Positions 5,255 through 7,809 of a DNA stretch of 7,809 nt are shown one piece after another (position 1 is the first letter of the stretch; each line of letters starts with the position of its first letter). Origin of the DNA: Gemmatimonadota bacterium. Its GTDB lineage: Bacteria > Gemmatimonadota > Gemmatimonadetes > Gemmatimonadales > GWC2-71-9. The DNA lies in assembly GCA_003221085.1 (NCBI GenBank), contig QHUD01000061.1:1-7809 (forward strand), in the 5' to 3' direction. A program made the translations under genes and the position numbers. The notes under the pieces are model-generated. The model saw only the letters and a program-made list of their open reading frames with translations, did not search any database and was not told where the DNA came from.

Positions 5255-6382
5255 CTAGCAGGTCGAATGCCGCTCGCGCAGCGGTGCCACGAACGTGCCC
5301 TGGATCATTTCCGCGCCGAGCGGGTCGCCGTACAGGTCCCCGCGGCGCGCCTGGAAGAAATAGCGGCCGCCGATGATCGCTCCCCCGCTCGCGGCGGTAA
5401 CGTAGCTCGTGATGATGAGCTCCCCCGCGACGGCACTGCTTGGCGTCCCGTGCGCGTAGGCCACCAGCGCGGCGCGCTGGGGGTCCGCTGGGACGCTGGC
5501 CCAGAGCGCCCAGGGCCGGGGCGGGCTGCAGCCCGGATCTCCCGCGCTGCCCGCCACTTCCGCGGGACTGATGGAGTCGATCTCGAGGGCTGGTCCGGTG
5601 CCGAGGGCCGAGTCGGGGAGCGTAATGAGGACGCGCTCGTCCACCGTGGAGCTGGTGAGGGTGTCGAGCAGCCGGAACCCGTGGTGGCCGTTCGTTCTCC
5701 TGTAGTTCACCGCCAGCGCCCCCCCGGTCTGGTGCCGGATCGCGGTACCGAACGCGGTCATGAAATACTTGCCGTTCCCGAGCGTGTCCGCGAGGCTCAT
5801 GACGCCAACGGCCCCCGTGTCGGCCACGCTGTACATTCCGTCCGTCAGCCGGGCCACGTAGCGGACGACTCCGTTCGTGTGCGCGGTCACGACGCCGCTC
5901 AGGGTGTCAATCGTGTAGACGCTCGGCGTGGCGGAAGTGTCGAATCGCAGCGTGAGGGGCGCCGCGGTCTTCTGCTTCATCACGAGCGGCACTGTTATCG
6001 TGTCGCTCGGCATCAGGTAGATCGTGTCCAGCAACAGGGTCATCTCGAGCGGCCGGGAGACGACCACCAACGCGGGACTCGTCACCCCTGAAACGGTCGC
6101 GAGCACGACTGCGGATCCCTTCGACACGCCTACGATCTTACCGGTGACCGAGTCGATCGTCGCCACCGAGGTGGGGACGATCTGCCACCTGACCGTTCCG
6201 GGGTCGTGGAGGCCGCCCTGCTGGTCCCGCAGGAAAACGCTCCGCGCGGGAAGGGTGTCGCCCACAAAGACGGAGTCGAGGATCGGTGCCACGACGGGGA
6301 GCAAGGCTTGGTTGTCCGAGACGTTGACGCAGCCGAGCGCCGTCGCGGCGGCGAGGCACAGCACGAACACGTGTCGTTTCAT
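5255..6382 (-). CDS. Lipoprotein with two bacterial Ig-like (BIG2-type) domains and a novel C-terminal domain
   Basis: A 375-residue exported protein. MKRHVFVLCLAAATALGC is a signal peptide whose ALGC box predicts lipidation at Cys18. Residues 33-108 are a BIG2-like Ig domain: VRWQIVPTSVATIDSVTGKI then VGVSKGSAVVLATV is the classic strand pattern. Residues 113-197 form a second, more diverged copy (VYTIDTLSGVVTAHTNGVVRYVARL). From 200 on there is a beta-rich domain with ELIITSYVTAASGG, IIGGRYFFQARR and QGTFVAPLRE; it holds Cys285 and a C-terminal Cys375 that could form a disulfide. I cannot name this domain. Such lipoproteins are surface or periplasmic adhesion or structural proteins. The ATG at 6382 precedes the signal peptide exactly; the open frame upstream overlaps the CNB gene and is spurious. 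Shine-Dalgarno is weak, with TACACT 8 nt before the ATG. First gene of a tight three-gene unit. Confidence 0.85.
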   Translation of the reverse strand: MKRHVFVLCLAAATALGCVNVSDNQALLPVVAPILDSVFVGDTLPARSVFLRDQQGGLHDPGTVRWQIVPTSVATIDSVTGKIVGVSKGSAVVLATVSGVTSPALVVVSRPLEMTLLLDTIYLMPSDTITVPLVMKQKTAAPLTLRFDTSATPSVYTIDTLSGVVTAHTNGVVRYVARLTDGMYSVADTGAVGVMSLADTLGNGKYFMTAFGTAIRHQTGGALAVNYRRTNGHHGFRLLDTLTSSTVDERVLITLPDSALGTGPALEIDSISPAEVAGSAGDPGCSPPRPWALWASVPADPQRAALVAYAHGTPSSAVAGELIITSYVTAASGGAIIGGRYFFQARRGDLYGDPLGAEMIQGTFVAPLRERHSTC

Positions 6383-6422
6383 AGCGCCTAAGTGTAAGGG
6401 GAGGCGGTTGCGGAAGACCAGA

Positions 6423-6451
6423 CCGTCGGCACCCTTATGGAACACCGACGG
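6423..6451. repeat. Inverted repeat between the CNB gene and the lipoprotein gene
   Basis: CCGTCGG (6423-6429) and CCGACGG (6445-6451) are exact inverted copies around a 15-nt loop. It lies just upstream of where a lipoprotein promoter should be, so it may be an operator-like dyad or part of a compound terminator with the neighbouring hairpin at 6452-6467. Confidence 0.4.
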
Positions 6452-6467
6452 CCGGAGATTGCTCCGG
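6452..6467 (-). terminator. Hairpin after the CNB gene, possible terminator
   Basis: A 6-bp stem (CCGGAG with CTCCGG) around a 4-nt loop starts 6 bp downstream of the CNB stop on the minus strand. No T tract follows, so intrinsic termination is uncertain; read-through into the lipoprotein unit is possible. Confidence 0.35.
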
Positions 6468-6473
6468 GGTCCC

Positions 6474-6932
6474 CTAGAACATCGACATCGCGAGGAACGA
6501 CCGCAGGTTGTCGTTGGTGACGCGCAGCCGGGCCGACAACAGCCGCACCACCGACCACAACACCTTGTACGCGACGTCGCGGTTGAAATCGAGCAGCAAC
6601 TCGAAGTCGGAGCGGGCGATCGTGAGCAAGGTGCAGGACGTGTTGGCGATCGCATCGGTGGAGCGCTCCGATCGGTCGAAGATCGCCATCTCGCCGAAGC
6701 AGGCGCCCGGCTTGAGGACGGCCAGCGCTTCTTCCCCGGATCCGGGGATGGTGCGCGAAATGCGAACCTCGCCCTCCGAAATAATGAAGAGCCGGTTCCC
6801 CGGCTCGCCTTCCTTGAAGACCTGCTGGCCGACGGCGAACTTCTGCTCCCGGCAGACTTCGGACACCCGGGCCAGTTCGCCGTCGTCCAAGTCTTGGAAG
6901 ATCGCCGCTTGCTTCAGCAGATTGAGGTTCAC
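6474..6932 (-). CDS. Stand-alone cyclic-nucleotide-binding domain protein (CRP-like, no DNA-binding domain)
   Basis: A 152-residue protein made of one CNB (cAMP-receptor fold) domain. LLKQAAIFQDLDDGELARV (5-23) is the N-terminal helical bundle; VFKEGEPGNRLFIISEGEVRIS (38-59) is the beta-roll with its conserved glycines; and FGEMAIFDRSERST (79-92) is the phosphate-binding cassette, keeping the Gly-Glu pair and Arg90 that contact the nucleotide in this family. A C-helix follows (about 111-140) and the protein ends at 152, where CRP/FNR regulators would begin their winged helix. It should thus bind a cyclic nucleotide or act as a protein partner, and not bind DNA itself. The start is uncertain: GTG at 6932 gives a natural N-terminus but lacks a Shine-Dalgarno, while GTG at 6953 would add seven residues. 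The long open frame beyond lies antisense to the divergent gene. Confidence 0.88.
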   Translation of the reverse strand: MNLNLLKQAAIFQDLDDGELARVSEVCREQKFAVGQQVFKEGEPGNRLFIISEGEVRISRTIPGSGEEALAVLKPGACFGEMAIFDRSERSTDAIANTSCTLLTIARSDFELLLDFNRDVAYKVLWSVVRLLSARLRVTNDNLRSFLAMSMF

Positions 6933-6939
6933 GCGGACG

Positions 6940-6968
6940 AAGGTATGGCGCACCGGAGGGAGGAGCAA
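6940..6968 (-). promoter_or_regulatory. Possible promoter of the CNB gene, inside the divergent gene's leader
   Basis: On the minus strand TTGCTC (6968-6963) and TACCTT (6945-6940) are 17 bp apart, each only 3 of 6 to consensus. The -10 ends 7 nt before the GTG at 6932, which would give a leaderless mRNA. The -35 overlaps the Shine-Dalgarno of the divergent gene. Weak evidence. Confidence 0.25.
6955..6965 (+). promoter_or_regulatory. Ribosome binding site of the phosphatidyltransferase gene
   Basis: A strong double purine tract (GGAGG then AGGAG) ends 3 nt before the GTG at 6969. It favours that start over the ATG at 6945, which lies upstream of the tract. Confidence 0.65.
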
Positions 6969-7499
6969 GTGAAACCGTGGGTCACGCGGGCCGATCTGCT
7001 GACGGCGCTTCGGCTTCCCCTGGCCGCCGCGTTTCCGTTCGTGCACCAGCCGGCGTGGCAGCTCGCGCTCGTTGGTGCGGCCGCCGCGTCGGATTTCTTC
7101 GACGGGATGCTGGCGCGCCGGTTCGGCGCGTCGCGCGCCGGCGCCGTGCTCGACCCGACCGCCGACAAGGTCTTCATGGCGGCGGCGTTCCTCACCGTCG
7201 CCCACGCCGGTCTGCTGCATCCTCTGGAGATCGTCGGCGTGGTGGCCCGGGACATCGTGGCGGCGCTGGGGTACGTGGGAGCGTGGCTGTGGCGGCGGCC
7301 GACCGCACTGCCGGCCCGCGCCGGCGGGAAAGCCGTCACGGTACTGCAGCTACTCACGTTGGTGGCGTTCATCGCCCGCTCCCCGCTGGTGCGGCCGCTC
7401 GCCTGGGCCACCGCGGCGGTGGGGTTGTACGCCATCTGGGACTACGGGCGGGCGGCCGCCCGGGCGCGCGCAACGCTGACGCGGGGGAAGGGGATGTGA
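6969..7499 (+). CDS. CDP-alcohol phosphatidyltransferase, PgsA-like
   Basis: An inner-membrane enzyme of phospholipid synthesis that joins a CDP-diacylglycerol phosphatidyl group to an alcohol; glycerol 3-phosphate (PgsA) is the likeliest acceptor. From the GTG at 6969 it has 176 residues, in the normal range. The metal-binding signature is present: Asp42-FF-Asp45-Gly46-xx-Ala49-Arg50 ... Gly58-xxx-Asp62-xxx-Asp66. The stretch between AR and the second Gly is 7 residues, one less than the usual 8. VVARDI (91-96) and AGGKAVTVLQ (118-127) match segments typical of PgsA-type members. Hydrophobic segments lie at about 17-41, 67-83, 86-108, 124-137 and 142-157. The stop overlaps the next ATG by 1 nt (TGATG). 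It is divergent from the CNB gene. Phosphatidylserine or other CDP-alcohol specificity cannot be excluded. Confidence 0.9.
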   Translation: MKPWVTRADLLTALRLPLAAAFPFVHQPAWQLALVGAAAASDFFDGMLARRFGASRAGAVLDPTADKVFMAAAFLTVAHAGLLHPLEIVGVVARDIVAALGYVGAWLWRRPTALPARAGGKAVTVLQLLTLVAFIARSPLVRPLAWATAAVGLYAIWDYGRAAARARATLTRGKGM

Positions 7500-7809
7500 T
7501 GCGGCGAGTGTGGCTGATCGTGCTCCTCGCGGCGGGCGGACTCACGAGGCTCGCCGCCCAGGAGTTCCATCCGCCCCAGGTACGCGCGGCCGGGCGTCGG
7601 GGTACGCGCCTCGGGCTGTTCGGGTTTGGGGTGCGCAGCGGCATCGACCTGGCCGGCCCCACGCAGATGGTGTTCGGCGTGACGCTCGACGCCGGAGATC
7701 TCGTCTCCCCCCGCTTGCGGGTCCGTCCCTCCGGCGAGATCGGCTTCTTCAACGGTCGCAACAGCTACGTCGGCAGTCTCGAGGCGTTGTACCGCTTCAC
7801 CGCGGAGGA
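7499..7809 (+). CDS. Exported protein, probably outer-membrane beta-barrel, truncated by the window edge
   Basis: The frame is open from the ATG at 7499 to the end of the window (103 residues). AAGGGG lies 5 nt before the ATG, and the ATG overlaps the phosphatidyltransferase stop as TGATG, so the two are co-translated. The N-terminus is a signal peptide (MRR, hydrophobic core, LAA-QE cleavage at about 20/21). The mature part has alternating hydrophobic/polar beta-strand patterns with many Gly (RLGLFGFGVRSGIDL, MVFGVTLDAGDL, SGEIGFFNG, YVGSLEALYRF), as in outer-membrane barrel proteins. No family can be named from this fragment. Pairing with a lipid-synthesis gene fits envelope biogenesis but proves nothing about function. 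Confidence 0.75.
   Translation, partial: MRRVWLIVLLAAGGLTRLAAQEFHPPQVRAAGRRGTRLGLFGFGVRSGIDLAGPTQMVFGVTLDAGDLVSPRLRVRPSGEIGFFNGRNSYVGSLEALYRFTAE

Noticed and set aside
6024..6944. Long plus-strand extension in frame with the phosphatidyltransferase.
   Set aside because: It runs antisense through the lipoprotein and CNB genes, has no family features, and the real enzyme begins after the strong Shine-Dalgarno at 6955-6965.
6933..7220. N-terminal extension of the CNB protein up to 7220.
   Set aside because: It is antisense to the phosphatidyltransferase coding region and is composed of charged low-complexity residues; the CNB domain is complete from 6932.
1..7809. CRISPR array, tRNA, rRNA or riboswitch.
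   Set aside because: No regularly spaced repeats, no cloverleaf-like or CCA-ended segment and no conserved riboswitch motif were seen; the gaps are all under about 115 bp.

Overview
The window is G+C-rich bacterial chromosome from a Gram-negative-type (diderm) organism. Exported proteins are frequent: several signal peptides ending in an A-Q junction, a lipoprotein with bacterial Ig-like repeats, and a probable outer-membrane protein. An ECF sigma factor sits beside a membrane-anchored glycogen-binding-type domain. Together with the G+C content this resembles Gemmatimonadota, but that assignment is an impression from gene style and not a database result. I see no rRNA, tRNA, CRISPR array, transposase, phage gene or origin. 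Coding density is very high and no gap exceeds about 115 bp.

Layout. (1) 2-1652, plus strand: a three-gene unit coupled by two ATGA overlaps. It holds the C-terminal part of an ECF sigma factor, a single-pass membrane protein with an anti-sigma-like position and a C-terminal AMPK1/CBM48-type domain, and an exported alpha-helical protein of unknown function. (2) 1768-1971, plus: a small exported lysine-rich protein with its own Shine-Dalgarno sequence. It converges, with a 9-bp gap, on (3) 3222-1981, minus: a complete argJ (ornithine/glutamate N-acetyltransferase). (4) 3309-4427, plus: a TPR protein divergent from argJ; the two putative promoters overlap in their -35 boxes. (5) 4430-4498: a very stable hairpin followed by T residues on the minus strand, the likely terminator of (6) 6382-4501, minus. 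That unit is an Ig-like lipoprotein, a small protein with the AdoMet decarboxylase (SpeD) fold signature but without its catalytic Ser and Cys, and a DoxX-family membrane protein, joined by a 2-nt gap and an ATGA overlap. (7) 6932-6474, minus: a stand-alone cyclic-nucleotide-binding domain with no DNA-binding domain, divergent from (8) 6969-7809, plus: a PgsA-type CDP-alcohol phosphatidyltransferase overlapping by 1 nt the start of an exported, probably beta-barrel protein that runs off the window.

How the parts work together. Unit 1 reads as a regulatory cassette: the sigma factor would be controlled by the membrane protein, whose extracytoplasmic domain is of a glucan-binding type. Unit 6 is the most unusual: a degenerate, probably non-catalytic SpeD-like protein is translationally tied to a lipoprotein and a four-helix membrane protein. 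This suggests the fold has been reused for binding or scaffolding at the membrane. Several minus-strand genes (argJ, the CNB protein, the lipoprotein) lack a clear Shine-Dalgarno but have a -10-like hexamer 7-8 nt before the start codon, so leaderless transcripts are a possibility.
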